Shown: positions 24,783 through 33,451 of the stretch, piece after piece
Position numbering within the stretch: the first letter of the stretch is position 1
How the letters are laid out: every line of letters starts with the position of its first letter
DNA from: JAVBPB01 sp031549965
Lineage (GTDB): Bacteria > Bacillota > Clostridia > Lachnospirales > Lachnospiraceae
Length of the DNA: 37,643 nucleotides
NCBI GenBank assembly: GCA_031549965.1
Contig: JAVBPB010000044.1
Location: 1-37,643 of the forward strand
Direction of reading: 5' to 3'
Notes under the pieces: model-generated
What the model was told of the DNA's origin: nothing
The model's input: only the letters and a program-made list of their open reading frames with translations
Databases searched by the model: none
Translations under genes and position numbers: made by a program

Positions 24783-26306
24783 TTAATTGAAATCTTTTTT
24801 TCCAATAGTTCCGATAAGGAATAATATTCCCAAAAATATTATGCTAAAAACCCCACAGGAGGATAAGACAAGTATAATACTATTAAATTGATTTAATGAT
24901 TCAAAATAAGCATATATATGCTTTGATAAAAATCCACAAAACAAAATAATAATTCCTGGTTTCAAAATCCAGTCATAAGCATCTAATCTAATTTTTATAT
25001 GTCTTTTTGCTGCAAGCATATCTAAGAAACTAATAACTAGTTGACTTGCAAGCAATCCCCAAAGATATCCAACAATTCCAAAAATTGGTATACAATATAC
25101 TATAAAGAAAATTCTTATAAGCAAACCAATGATACTATGTATAAATGTAATATTTGTTTTTCCCAGTCCATTTAAAATACTGCCAAGAGTGGTAGTTAAG
25201 TACATAAAAGGTGACAACCATGCCAATGTCATAAGAAATGTTCCTGATAATTCATTGTTAAATATAGTTATACCTAATGGTTTGCCAAAAATGATAAATA
25301 ATCCTGTACTCAAAATACCAATAAGAATACTGTATTTTATTGTAATGTTTGTTGTTTTATTAATTAGTGTGTGATTATTAACTGCTTGTGCTTCTGATAC
25401 TGTAGGAAGAAGCATTACTGCTAAGGAATTGGTAATAGCACTAGGAAACATAATAAAAGGCATTGACATACCTACTAAAATACCATATATAGCCAAAGCA
25501 TCCTGACTACTAAGTCCATATTTTTTTAACATAGTTGGTATCAAAATAGCTTCAAAACTTTGCAATATACTTACCAATAATCTGGTAGTTGTAAGGGGAG
25601 TAGCTATGTAGAATAAATCTTTTAATGCTGTTTTATATCTTTTAGTATCAGAAGAGTTTGTATTAGCTAATGGTTTTCCAACAAACATAGAGCCAATATT
25701 ATATAAATTAGATGCTATTTCTCCAAGTACAATTCCAATAACAGCCATATTAGCCATTTCTAATGTATCTTTAATATCTAAAAAGCTAAGTAATGCATAA
25801 ACACAAGCAACACGAATTATCTGTTCTAAAAGCTGGGTAGCAGCAGGAACATGGGCTTTCTTTAAACCATAATAATACCCATTAATACATGTAGTTATAG
25901 CACAAAATGGAAAAATAACTGAAAGTATTTTTAAAGTTTCAGAGCATCTTTTTTCAAATAATATTCTACTAGCTACAAAATCTGAATTAAAATAAAGAAG
26001 TACAGCTAAAGGTACTGCAATACTAAGAGATAAGCAAATCCCAACCTTAAGAATTTTCTTGGCATTTTTATAATTACCAATACCAACCTGCTCTGCAACT
26101 ATTTTTGAGATACCAGTTTGTATTCCTGCACTATATAAAGTGAAACATATTCCATAAATTGGGAAGATTAATTGATAGATTCCCATACCCTCAGCACCAA
26201 TTTTATTTGATAGAAAGATTCTATAAAAAAACCCTATGAATCTAGTAATAAAACCTGCAATAGTTAAAATTAAAGCACCTTTTAATATTGATCTTTTTTG
26301 TCCCAT
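24783..26306 (-). CDS. spoVB: SpoVB/MurJ-type polysaccharide flippase
   Basis: 507 aa, about 14 hydrophobic segments, MOP-flippase superfamily. The N-terminus LKGALILTIAGFITRFIGFFYRI and GAEGMGIYQLIFPIY, then TGISKIVAEQ and the segment GYYYGLKKAHVPAATQLLEQIIRV, fit the SpoVB/YtgP group, which moves lipid-linked cell-wall precursors across the membrane; SpoVB itself acts in spore cortex formation. Other paralogues serve vegetative wall synthesis, so the symbol is a best guess. The start follows AAAGGATG. Monocistronic on minus, with a terminator after it. It supports, but does not prove, a spore-forming host. Confidence 0.8.
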   Translation of the reverse strand: MGQKRSILKGALILTIAGFITRFIGFFYRIFLSNKIGAEGMGIYQLIFPIYGICFTLYSAGIQTGISKIVAEQVGIGNYKNAKKILKVGICLSLSIAVPLAVLLYFNSDFVASRILFEKRCSETLKILSVIFPFCAITTCINGYYYGLKKAHVPAATQLLEQIIRVACVYALLSFLDIKDTLEMANMAVIGIVLGEIASNLYNIGSMFVGKPLANTNSSDTKRYKTALKDLFYIATPLTTTRLLVSILQSFEAILIPTMLKKYGLSSQDALAIYGILVGMSMPFIMFPSAITNSLAVMLLPTVSEAQAVNNHTLINKTTNITIKYSILIGILSTGLFIIFGKPLGITIFNNELSGTFLMTLAWLSPFMYLTTTLGSILNGLGKTNITFIHSIIGLLIRIFFIVYCIPIFGIVGYLWGLLASQLVISFLDMLAAKRHIKIRLDAYDWILKPGIIILFCGFLSKHIYAYFESLNQFNSIILVLSSCGVFSIIFLGILFLIGTIGKKDFN

Positions 26307-26449
26307 AAATACATCCTTTATAGCTTGTTAAGGAAATATATTCATAGAAGATAGAAAAAATGATAAATTGTAGTACATATATCAAAAGGTAAAAACTAAA
26401 AATATAGAAAGGTAAGCATTAATAAGTTTAGATTTCCATTGATCATGAA

Positions 26450-26483
26450 GCCATTTCTTGTTATACTGATCACAAGAAACGGC
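26450..26483. repeat. Inverted repeat between divergent genes
   Basis: GCCATTTCTTGT pairs with ACAAGAAACGGC (one mismatch) around a 10-nt loop, lying between the flippase gene and the small gene at 26528. It may be an operator or a hairpin; no T-tract on either side. Confidence 0.4.
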
Positions 26484-26527
26484 TGATAAAGCGTTGATAA
26501 TCATATAAATAAAAGGAGTCTTTCATA

Positions 26528-26728
26528 TTGGAAAAGAAATTTAAAGAACGTTATCTTGCAGGTGAAATTGAATTTGAAGAAATTGATGATTATAGTTTAC
26601 GATGGGGAATGAGTGATACGACAGAACCTCTGGGAAGATATCTGGGATTGACAGAAGAAGAGGAGGATGCTTGGGTAAGCGTCAGTGAGGATGCATTATA
26701 TGAGCTGCTGGAACAGCAGAAAAAATAG
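26528..26728 (+). CDS. Small acidic protein of unknown function
   Basis: 66 aa from a TTG start with AGGAG 9 nt upstream (AAAAGGAGTC). The product is strongly acidic: MEKKFKERYLAGEIEFEEID, then WGMSDTTEPLGRYLGLTEEEEDAW and a Glu-rich helix. It resembles, by impression only, a class of 60-70 residue clostridial proteins with an LAGEIxxEEID start and LGLTxEEYxxW centre, often close to toxin-antitoxin or mobile DNA; I cannot name a family. By hand count it is about 39% GC, nearly 50% in its second half, clearly above the neighbours, which suggests recent acquisition. No partner gene is adjacent. Confidence 0.65.
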   Translation: MEKKFKERYLAGEIEFEEIDDYSLRWGMSDTTEPLGRYLGLTEEEEDAWVSVSEDALYELLEQQKK

Positions 26729-26804
26729 GGATGTGACAGAGGTAGACATAAAAAAGTAAAGCAAAGGATTTTATTTCCAACTTAAATTATTATTGCCAGA
26801 TATG

Positions 26805-26850
26805 TTGACACCCTTTCGTAGTACTTTAATAAACACTTTTGCATATGATA
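26805..26850 (+). promoter_or_regulatory. Promoter region of the multicopper oxidase, possibly sporulation-type
   Basis: CATATGATA at 26842-26850 fits the mother-cell sigma-K -10 pattern CATAnnnTA, with an AC pair at 26823-26824 about 16-17 nt upstream, where the sigma-K -35 is expected. The flanking bases of the -35 (TACT) are not the best match. A perfect sigma-A -35 TTGACA also occurs at 26805-26810, but the matching -10 (AATAAA or TAATAA) is poor. Both readings remain open. Confidence 0.4.
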
Positions 26851-26876
26851 AATAAACAACGCAGGGAGTGTTTATT

Positions 26877-29800
26877 ATGAAAGAAAGTAAATTAATATCT
26901 TATATAAAACGAAAACGAAAAAATTCATCTCAAAGAAAATTTGAAATAACAGCAATATCCATCCCCATAACCTATAATGCATATGGAGATTTCGACAAAG
27001 ACGGATTAATGTACGTACTGAAAGAAAATGAATCTACAGTGATTGAATTTGTAAAGAATAATCCAAATAAACCATTTCCGCTTATTTCACCACTTGTAAT
27101 ACGTGCAAATGTAGGAGACTTAATTACAGTTGAATTTGAAAATAAAACAAAAAAGCAAGCCTCAATCCATATTCAGGGAGTAAAATACTGTGTATCCGAT
27201 TCAGATGGTGCATCTGTTGGATACAATCCAAATACAACTACATCAAAAACAAGACCAAAAATAAACTATACTTGGTATGCAGAAAGAGAAGGAACCTACT
27301 TGTTTAATGATATGGCTGATATGACAAGTAGCAATGAAAACAACACTTTACATGGTTTATTTGGAGCTTTAATTGTAGAAGAGGTTGGGGCAACATGGAC
27401 AGATCCGGTTAATGGGCTTCCACTTACAAGTGGTTGTTATGCAGATATTCATCTTCCATATAAACCAGATTTTAGAGAATATGTTACCATTTTTCATGAT
27501 GAAACAGAAGTATACGATATTAATGGAAATACTCCAATCAATCCTGAAACAGGTCAACATGACATGACTATGAGTATTAATTATCGTTCAGAGCCAATGA
27601 GAAATAGAATGGCTGAATGTGAGGGCTGTTTTGGGGAAGAGGTATCTATGAGTTCGTGGGTATTTGGAGATCCTTCCACACCTGTATTAAGGGCATATGT
27701 TGGTGATCCTGCCAGATTTCGAATAATTAATGTAGGAATAAAAGAAACACATGTATTTCATCTTCACAATCATCAATGGCAACTAGAATCTAATGATCCC
27801 AAATCGACTATTATTGATTCTATTTCAATTGCACCCCAGCAATGTATTAATATGATACCTTTGTTTGGAGCAGGAAGTTTGAATCACTGTATAGGTGATG
27901 TTATATGGCATTGTCATTTATATCCTCATTTTATGATGGGTATGTGGGGATTATGGCGTATATTAGATAGATTGGAAGATGGTACAAGAAAATTGCCAGA
28001 CGAAACCCTTCAACCTAAACTAATGCCACTGCCTGACAGAGAAGCACCTCTTCCTACAGATGAAGACCATCCGGGATTTCCAAATTTTATAAAAGGAACT
28101 TTTTCTGAAAAAGCAGAAAAACCTCCTCTTGGTATTATTGGTTCAGAGTTTAGAATGCCAACTGAACTAGAAGAGAAAAACTTTGTTGAAAATAGCATGC
28201 CAGGTGCATTATATTCTATGCCTTGTAAGGATAAGTATCCCGATAAAGTATTTGAAATTACAGCAATTCAGTTACCATTAGTTTATAATGAAGCTGGTTG
28301 GAATGATCCATTTGGTAGAATTTTAGTTTTAAATGAAGATAAAGAGGATGTGCTTAGTGGTAAGAAAAAAGCAGAACCTCTTATTATTCGTGCAAATGCA
28401 GGAGATTGCATAGAAGTAAGACTTACTAATGAACTGCCTTTAACTCTTGGTGGAAATGAATATCAACTTAAAACTACCACATCAGAAGCAGGATTTCACA
28501 TTCACTTGGTTAAATTTGATACCATAGCATCAGATGGAAGTGCAAATGGATGGTGTAATGACGCTTCTGCAAAACCTGGAGATATATTAATTGAAAGATT
28601 TTATGTGGATAGTGAGCTTAGAAGTATATTTTTCCATGATCATTTATTTCCTAATGCCCATCAGCAACATGGATTGTTTGGTGCTTTAATTGCCGAACCA
28701 CAGGGTTCTACCTATCATGATGTAAAAACTGGAAAAGAAATAAACAGTGGAACTCAGGCTATTATCCGTTCTCCCCTAAATACTGAATTTAGGGAATTTG
28801 TATTAATGGTTCATGATTTTGCATATTTGTTTGATAAAGATGGAGTAGCAATTAATCCACCTAATTTCCCAAGTTCTCATGATGATGCAGGTGTAATGGG
28901 GATAAACTATAAATGCGAACCACTGCATTTTAGAAAAGGTGATCCGGCTTATGCATTTAGCTCATATGTACATGGTGATCCGGTAACTCCTTTACTTGAA
29001 ACATATGCAGGTGATCCAATAAGGATAAGGCTTTTAGACGGTGCTCATGAAGAACAGCATGCATTTAATTTAAATGGGCTTAGATGGCATAAAGAACCTA
29101 CAGATATTGTTTCGCCAATAGTAGATGCTCAAACTTATGGGATTTCTGAAGCTTTTAATGTGGAGATTCATGAGGATTATAAAAAAGGAGATTATTTGTA
29201 CTATTTTGGCGGACTAGATGATTTGTGGCTTGGATTATGGGGAATTTTAAGGGCACATGATGAAAAAGTATCACATCTTTATCCCCTTTCAGACAGGAAA
29301 CTGCCAAAAGAAAGAATAGAAGAATTACCTCATAAAACAGGAAATCCACCTCCAAAAGCTGAACTTTCAGATTTTATTTCAACTAAAGAGGTAAAAAATA
29401 TAAAGAAATTTAAAGTAGTTGCCATGCAGCATGATATTGTGTATAACAGTTTTGGTGATCATGATCCAAATGGTTTGATGTTTGTATTAGAAGGTGATGA
29501 AAAACTTGTAAAATGCAATAAAATAAAGCCAAAACCATTAATTTTACGAGCTAATGCAGGAGATTTTATTGAAGTTACACTTACTAATCATTTCTATAAA
29601 CCAATTCCAGAGGAGCATTATCCGCAAGTTCCAGTTCAGGAAGAATATCCGGCTTCAAATAGGGTTTCTATGCATTGTCAATTGGTAAAATATAATCCCC
29701 TTGATTCAGACGGGGTTAGTGTTGGATATAATCCAGATCAAACAATAGGTGTCAGAGAATCTATTACCTATAGATGGTATGCAGATGAAGAACTGGGAGC

Positions 29801-30716
29801 CTGCCTTTTAACTGGATTTGCTGATATAAGAAACCACAGGCATAGAGGATTATTTGGTGCTTTAATTATTGAGCCTGCCGGTTCAATATATCAGGATGCT
29901 AAATATGGAAATGTTACTTCATGGGCTGTTGATGAGCAAATTAATATTTGTGCTCCAGGACTTGATACTTTCCGTGAATTTGTATTATTTATGCAAGATG
30001 GTCTTGCTTTACATGATAAGGATGGAAATCATATTATGCCTCATATGGTTGAACATGAAGAACATGAATTGGATTATGAGGATCAGGGTGAAAAGGGTTT
30101 TAATTATAGAAGTGAAAGGCTTGATAATCGCCTTAAGAAATGTAAAAATATAAGCAAATTAATGAACTCATATGTACACGGAGATCCTAAAACTCCTTTA
30201 TTTAGAGCATATATTAATGATCCGGTAAGAATTAGATTATTAATGCCAGCAGATAAACCAAGAAATCATTGTTTTGTTTTACATGGGCATGTATGGAGAC
30301 AACAATGTAATGATCCCTTTTCTGATATTGTAGCTTCACAAGGACCAATAAGTGTGGGAAATGTTTTAAATATTACACTTATAGATGGAGCAAATTCATT
30401 TGCGGGTGATTATACTTATCGTTCAGGTGCATATAGGTGGGATGTTGAACAAGGCATGTGGGGAATTTTTAGAGTTTATGATGAGCTGAATGATTGTTTG
30501 GCTCCAATTAATGGAAATATGGAAGAGGAATCTAATGAGGATGACAGACAATATTTAAGTTGTGTAAATTCTAGTGAACAAAATAATTATGAGAAGGATG
30601 AAGAGTGTTCGGTTAAAGATAATTTAAAGGAGGATAAAAAGGTAAAGAGCTGTGATAATGAAAATTCTGAAAATATATTTGCGAAGATTATAAAGTTGTT
30701 TTCCAAAAAAAATTAA
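26877..30716 (+). CDS. Six-domain (triple-repeat) multicopper oxidase, MnxG/ceruloplasmin-like layout
   Basis: 1279 aa from the ATG at 26877 (AGGGAG 8 nt upstream); a GTG at 26868 overlaps that site. Three repeats of about 390-430 residues start near 20, 455 and 843, each two cupredoxin domains (D1-D6) with a shared HGLFGALI segment. Copper ligands: D2 has HVFHLHNH (H292, H295, H297) and WHCHLYPHFMMGM (H345, C346, H347, H351, M356); D3 has HIH (H541, H543) and HDH (H587, H589). Together these make one full type-1 plus trinuclear centre. The equivalent positions in D1, D4, D5 and D6 are mostly lost. No signal peptide; N-terminus basic (ISYIKRKRK), C-terminal 70 residues charged, ending in a short amphipathic segment. 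Oxidises an unknown substrate (metal or phenolic) with oxygen. The layout recalls the Bacillus spore enzyme MnxG. Confidence 0.9.
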   Translation: MKESKLISYIKRKRKNSSQRKFEITAISIPITYNAYGDFDKDGLMYVLKENESTVIEFVKNNPNKPFPLISPLVIRANVGDLITVEFENKTKKQASIHIQGVKYCVSDSDGASVGYNPNTTTSKTRPKINYTWYAEREGTYLFNDMADMTSSNENNTLHGLFGALIVEEVGATWTDPVNGLPLTSGCYADIHLPYKPDFREYVTIFHDETEVYDINGNTPINPETGQHDMTMSINYRSEPMRNRMAECEGCFGEEVSMSSWVFGDPSTPVLRAYVGDPARFRIINVGIKETHVFHLHNHQWQLESNDPKSTIIDSISIAPQQCINMIPLFGAGSLNHCIGDVIWHCHLYPHFMMGMWGLWRILDRLEDGTRKLPDETLQPKLMPLPDREAPLPTDEDHPGFPNFIKGTFSEKAEKPPLGIIGSEFRMPTELEEKNFVENSMPGALYSMPCKDKYPDKVFEITAIQLPLVYNEAGWNDPFGRILVLNEDKEDVLSGKKKAEPLIIRANAGDCIEVRLTNELPLTLGGNEYQLKTTTSEAGFHIHLVKFDTIASDGSANGWCNDASAKPGDILIERFYVDSELRSIFFHDHLFPNAHQQHGLFGALIAEPQGSTYHDVKTGKEINSGTQAIIRSPLNTEFREFVLMVHDFAYLFDKDGVAINPPNFPSSHDDAGVMGINYKCEPLHFRKGDPAYAFSSYVHGDPVTPLLETYAGDPIRIRLLDGAHEEQHAFNLNGLRWHKEPTDIVSPIVDAQTYGISEAFNVEIHEDYKKGDYLYYFGGLDDLWLGLWGILRAHDEKVSHLYPLSDRKLPKERIEELPHKTGNPPPKAELSDFISTKEVKNIKKFKVVAMQHDIVYNSFGDHDPNGLMFVLEGDEKLVKCNKIKPKPLILRANAGDFIEVTLTNHFYKPIPEEHYPQVPVQEEYPASNRVSMHCQLVKYNPLDSDGVSVGYNPDQTIGVRESITYRWYADEELGACLLTGFADIRNHRHRGLFGALIIEPAGSIYQDAKYGNVTSWAVDEQINICAPGLDTFREFVLFMQDGLALHDKDGNHIMPHMVEHEEHELDYEDQGEKGFNYRSERLDNRLKKCKNISKLMNSYVHGDPKTPLFRAYINDPVRIRLLMPADKPRNHCFVLHGHVWRQQCNDPFSDIVASQGPISVGNVLNITLIDGANSFAGDYTYRSGAYRWDVEQGMWGIFRVYDELNDCLAPINGNMEEESNEDDRQYLSCVNSSEQNNYEKDEECSVKDNLKEDKKVKSCDNENSENIFAKIIKLFSKKN

Positions 30717-30722
30717 CAAAGG

Positions 30723-30756
30723 AGTAGTCTGTTTAAAAAGCAGGCTACTTTATTAG
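30723..30756 (+). terminator. Likely terminator after the multicopper oxidase gene
   Basis: AGTAGTCTG pairs with CAGGCTACT (one G-U pair) around a 9-nt loop, 6 nt after the stop, followed by TTTATT. T-tract is short and interrupted. Confidence 0.6.
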
Positions 30757-30888
30757 ATATAGCAATATTTTTTATCGCATTGACAGCTCAAATGCATTAT
30801 GCTAATATTTATGATAATAGATATGTAAAATGAAAGTTAAGTTATTGATTAAGATAAAGAATTATATTAATATTTAAAGGTGATGATA

Positions 30889-31176
30889 ATGACAATAGGA
30901 ATCTTAAAAGTAACAATTTATACACCTTGGGTACATTCTTTAAAAGAAAAAAGGATGGAAGTCAGGAAAATAACAAAAAAAGCAGAAAATAAATTTAATA
31001 TCTCCATTGCAGAAATAAATTTTCAGGATATGCATCAAAAAATAGGTATTGGAGTTGTCTTTATCGCTGGAGATACAGGAATGGCAGATAGCGTAATGGA
31101 ACATCTTCTTTCTTTTATAAGCAGTTCCACAGAAGGTGAAATTATTGATATTGAACGACAAATAGAGCATTATTAA
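30889..31176 (+). CDS. DUF503 (YlxP-like) protein
   Basis: 95 aa from the ATG at 30889, 8 nt after AAAGG; in-frame GTG (30880) and ATG (30883) overlap or crowd the ribosome site. The start MTIGILKVTIYTPWVHSLKEKR and the central KFNISIAEINFQDMHQKIGIG are typical of the DUF503/YlxP family, which is usually encoded between infB and rbfA in Firmicutes and is thought to touch ribosome function. Here it stands outside that locus, so it may be a second copy or a displaced single copy. Nothing in the sequence gives a specific role. Confidence 0.85.
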   Translation: MTIGILKVTIYTPWVHSLKEKRMEVRKITKKAENKFNISIAEINFQDMHQKIGIGVVFIAGDTGMADSVMEHLLSFISSSTEGEIIDIERQIEHY

Positions 31177-31236
31177 TAGAGTAAATCTTAATTTAGTCAA
31201 TTAAAACTTCAGCTTAATCTCTAAGTTAGGAAGATT

Positions 31237-31770
31237 TTGTTTGTTCTGCCAAAATATCAAAGTCAAGGTGTAGGTAGAGTTCTCCTAAATCATACTATTA
31301 ATGAAGCAAAAAGATTAGGCTATAAGGGTATAATTATTTTTGGACATCCAGAATATTATAGATATCGTGGTTTTGTACCGGCGAAAAAATATAATATAAC
31401 AACATCATGGGGAGCTAATTTTGATGCTTTTATGGCTATGCCTCTTTTTGAAGGAGCTTTTCATGGGATTAGTGGACGTTTTTATGAGGATCCAGCTTTT
31501 CATATGGAAAATAGTGAATTAGAAGAATTTGATAAAACATTTCCATTTAAAGAAAAGTTACCAATAATTTCTATTGATGTTTTACTAAACAAATTAGCGG
31601 CACCTGCAAAAAGAGCAATTATAGAGCATGAGGTTAAAGAACTTGCGGCACTTATTCGATTTAGCAGAGAAGAAATAAGTTCATGGCATGGCATTGGTAA
31701 AAATGCTTTGAAAGTAATTAATGAAGTATTTAAGGAATATGGATACCCAATAATAAAGGGAGTGGAGTGA
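31237..31770 (+). pseudogene. N-truncated GNAT acetyltransferase with C-terminal helix-hairpin-helix-like part
   Basis: 177 codons open from a stop at 31222. The frame begins within the acetyl-CoA-binding motif of a GNAT fold (VLPKYQSQGVGRVLLNHTINEAKRLGYKG), then FGHPEYYRYRGFVPA, so the first roughly 60-80 residues of a normal enzyme are missing. After a linker the C-terminus has EEISSWHGIGKNALKVINEVFKEYG, a helix-hairpin-helix-like segment resembling the RpoA C-terminal domain pattern. A TTG at 31237 has AGGAA 5 nt upstream, so a short product could be made, but without the N-terminal strands it is unlikely to be an active acetyltransferase. Remnant is the better call. Confidence 0.7.
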
Positions 31771-31799
31771 TTTTAACTTAGTTTGCAGGGAGGTTTTCT

Positions 31800-32420
31800 A
31801 TGAAGATTATTGACATTTCACATGTACTTAACGAAGATACTCCAATTTATCCGGGAGATTGCAAACTAAATTTGTCAAAGTATAAATCAATTGACGAGGA
31901 TTATTATTGTTCTTATTTGTTAAAAACATGCCTTCATACAGGCACACATATTGATATGCCAATGCATTTAATTGAAGATTATAGAATGGCATCTGATTTT
32001 ACACTGAATCATTTTATTGGAAATGGGATACTTCTTGATGTTCGTGGAGAAAATATAATTACAATGAAAACACATTATGAAGATATGATTACCAATGAAA
32101 GCATAGTTTTACTTTTTACTGGATTTGATAAGTATTATAATACAGATAAATATTTTTTTGATCATCCAGTTGTTAGTGATGAATTAATGCATTATTTTAT
32201 TTCTAAAAAGATAAAGATATTAGGGATGGATATGCCCTCACCTGATTTTCCTCCACATACTATTCATAAAGAATTATTGAGAAAAGATATATTTGTGTTG
32301 GAGAACCTCACAAAATTACAAGATTTAGTTGGTGTAGATAAATTTGAGGTTATGGCTTTACCTTTAAAAATATCAGCAGAGGCAAGTTTTGTAAGGGCGG
32401 CTTGCAGGATTGTAAAATAA
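31800..32420 (+). CDS. Cyclase-family metal-dependent hydrolase (kynurenine-formamidase-like)
   Basis: 206 aa. The family motif HTGTHIDMPMH (about 46-56) supplies metal ligands, with DISHVLNEDTPIYPGD at the N-terminus and MDMPSPD further on. The family includes KynB formamidase and isatin hydrolase; tryptophan-catabolism genes are absent around it, so the substrate is open. AGGGAGG ribosome site. It starts 29 nt after the acetyltransferase remnant and ends before a good terminator at 32528-32570. Confidence 0.88.
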   Translation: MKIIDISHVLNEDTPIYPGDCKLNLSKYKSIDEDYYCSYLLKTCLHTGTHIDMPMHLIEDYRMASDFTLNHFIGNGILLDVRGENIITMKTHYEDMITNESIVLLFTGFDKYYNTDKYFFDHPVVSDELMHYFISKKIKILGMDMPSPDFPPHTIHKELLRKDIFVLENLTKLQDLVGVDKFEVMALPLKISAEASFVRAACRIVK

Positions 32421-32527
32421 TCATTATGTAATTATATAAATTTAAGAATATTTAGCAGACAGATTTAAAGCATGATTTTGAAATTAAGATAAATTTTTAT
32501 GAGTTATTTTTTTATTATAGGTTAGAA

Positions 32528-32570
32528 CAGAAGCTTCACAGGAAAAATTGTGTGATGCTTCTGTTTTTTT
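32528..32570 (+). terminator. Rho-independent terminator
   Basis: CAGAAGCTTCACA and TGTGATGCTTCTG form a stem of about 12 bp with one mismatch, followed by seven T. It lies 107 nt after the cyclase-family gene and 28 nt before the stop of the minus-strand regulator. Confidence 0.85.
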
Positions 32571-32598
32571 ACATTACATTGTATGATTATTACTTTTG

Positions 32599-32796
32599 TT
32601 ATTTAAATTCTATAATATCATTAGGAGTACAATTTAATGCTTTACATATTTTTTCTAACGTTTCAAATTTAATGCCCTTATTTTTGTTATTAATCAGGTC
32701 TGTTAAGGATTGAAAAGTAATTTCTGTTTCTTTCATTAGCCAATATTTTGTTTTGTTCTGTTTCTGTAATAATTCTTGTATTTTAATATGTACCAT
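32599..32796 (-). CDS. XRE/Cro-type helix-turn-helix regulator
   Basis: 65 aa, almost only the DNA-binding domain. The helix-turn-helix is around KYWLMKETEITFQSLTDLIN, followed by GIKFETLEKICKALNCTPNDIIEF, the standard C-terminal part of small YozG-like regulators. AAGGCGGT precedes the ATG on minus. It is divergent from the unknown gene at 32963, with an A/T-rich inverted repeat between them; the arrangement suggests that it controls itself and that gene. Small solitary XRE genes of this type are common in mobile or accessory regions. Confidence 0.9.
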   Translation of the reverse strand: MVHIKIQELLQKQNKTKYWLMKETEITFQSLTDLINNKNKGIKFETLEKICKALNCTPNDIIEFK

Positions 32797-32866
32797 AGTC
32801 CACCGCCTTAAAAAAGTATATATTTATATTTTAATCAAAACTCAGCTTTAATATAACTAATCCATA

Positions 32867-32894
32867 CGTTATATATATTATACAATATATAATG
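32867..32894. promoter_or_regulatory. Operator-like inverted repeat between divergent genes
   Basis: CGTTATATAT and ATATATAATG (one mismatch in the arms) around a short spacer, lying in the 166-nt gap between the XRE gene and the divergent gene, upstream of the -35 box at 32915. Low complexity makes chance pairing likely. Confidence 0.4.
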
Positions 32895-32914
32895 AATACC
32901 ATATATATATCTTA

Positions 32915-32943
32915 TTGACTATGTATAGAAGCTGTAGTATTAT
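32915..32943 (+). promoter_or_regulatory. Sigma-A-type promoter
   Basis: TTGACT (32915-32920), 17-nt spacer, TATTAT (32938-32943). The expected start of transcription near 32950 coincides with the GGAGG of the downstream gene, giving an almost leaderless message whose ribosome site is at the very 5' end. Confidence 0.6.
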
Positions 32944-32962
32944 TAATTTGGAGGTGATACTT

Positions 32963-33253
32963 TTGACATTTAAAGATTTAAGTGGAATTTTGGATAAATT
33001 AAATTTTGACTTTGATAATTATATAGATGATAGATATGATAATAATTTAGAAAATATCGAACATGAAAAGTGGATATCATTAGATAAGGAATATATTGAT
33101 TTATATAACGAACTTTATCAAAAACTTTTGCCAGAAGAGAGAAGTACATTGGAACAATTATATGGCTTACATACAAACTTGGTTTGTAATAAGTCACGTC
33201 AATTATATAAAATAGGTTTTTATGACGGAATAACATTTAAATATAGTTTATAA
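32963..33253 (+). CDS. Small unknown protein, divergent from an XRE regulator
   Basis: 96 aa from a TTG at 32963 placed 8 nt after GGAGG (32950-32954); the frame is open back to 32915 but that part would include the promoter. Predominantly helical: MTFKDLSGILDKLNFDFDNY, then EYIDLYNELYQKLLPEERSTLEQLYGLH and a C-terminal RQLYKIGFYDGITFKYSL. The pattern resembles short clostridial proteins that accompany small XRE regulators (DUF6809-like by impression), but I cannot assign it. No membrane segment. Likely regulated by the divergent XRE protein. Confidence 0.7.
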   Translation: MTFKDLSGILDKLNFDFDNYIDDRYDNNLENIEHEKWISLDKEYIDLYNELYQKLLPEERSTLEQLYGLHTNLVCNKSRQLYKIGFYDGITFKYSL

Positions 33254-33441
33254 AATAATATTATAATGGGTGCAGACTATATCTCTATGAAGTATCAGAT
33301 ATAAAAAAAATATTAATCAAAAATCTATATCAAAGTATAATGTTATGTAAGGAGAATTAATATTATCATTTTATTATAATACATATTGCATTTATAGTAA
33401 AGTGTTAATTTTAAGAAAATATTACTATAAAAAGAGTAACA

Positions 33442-33451
33442 CAAAATTAAG
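33442..33451. repeat. Target site duplication, left copy
   Basis: CAAAATTAAG, identical to 33688-33697, directly flanking the hairpin element. A 10-bp duplication marks transposition rather than local folding. Confidence 0.8.
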
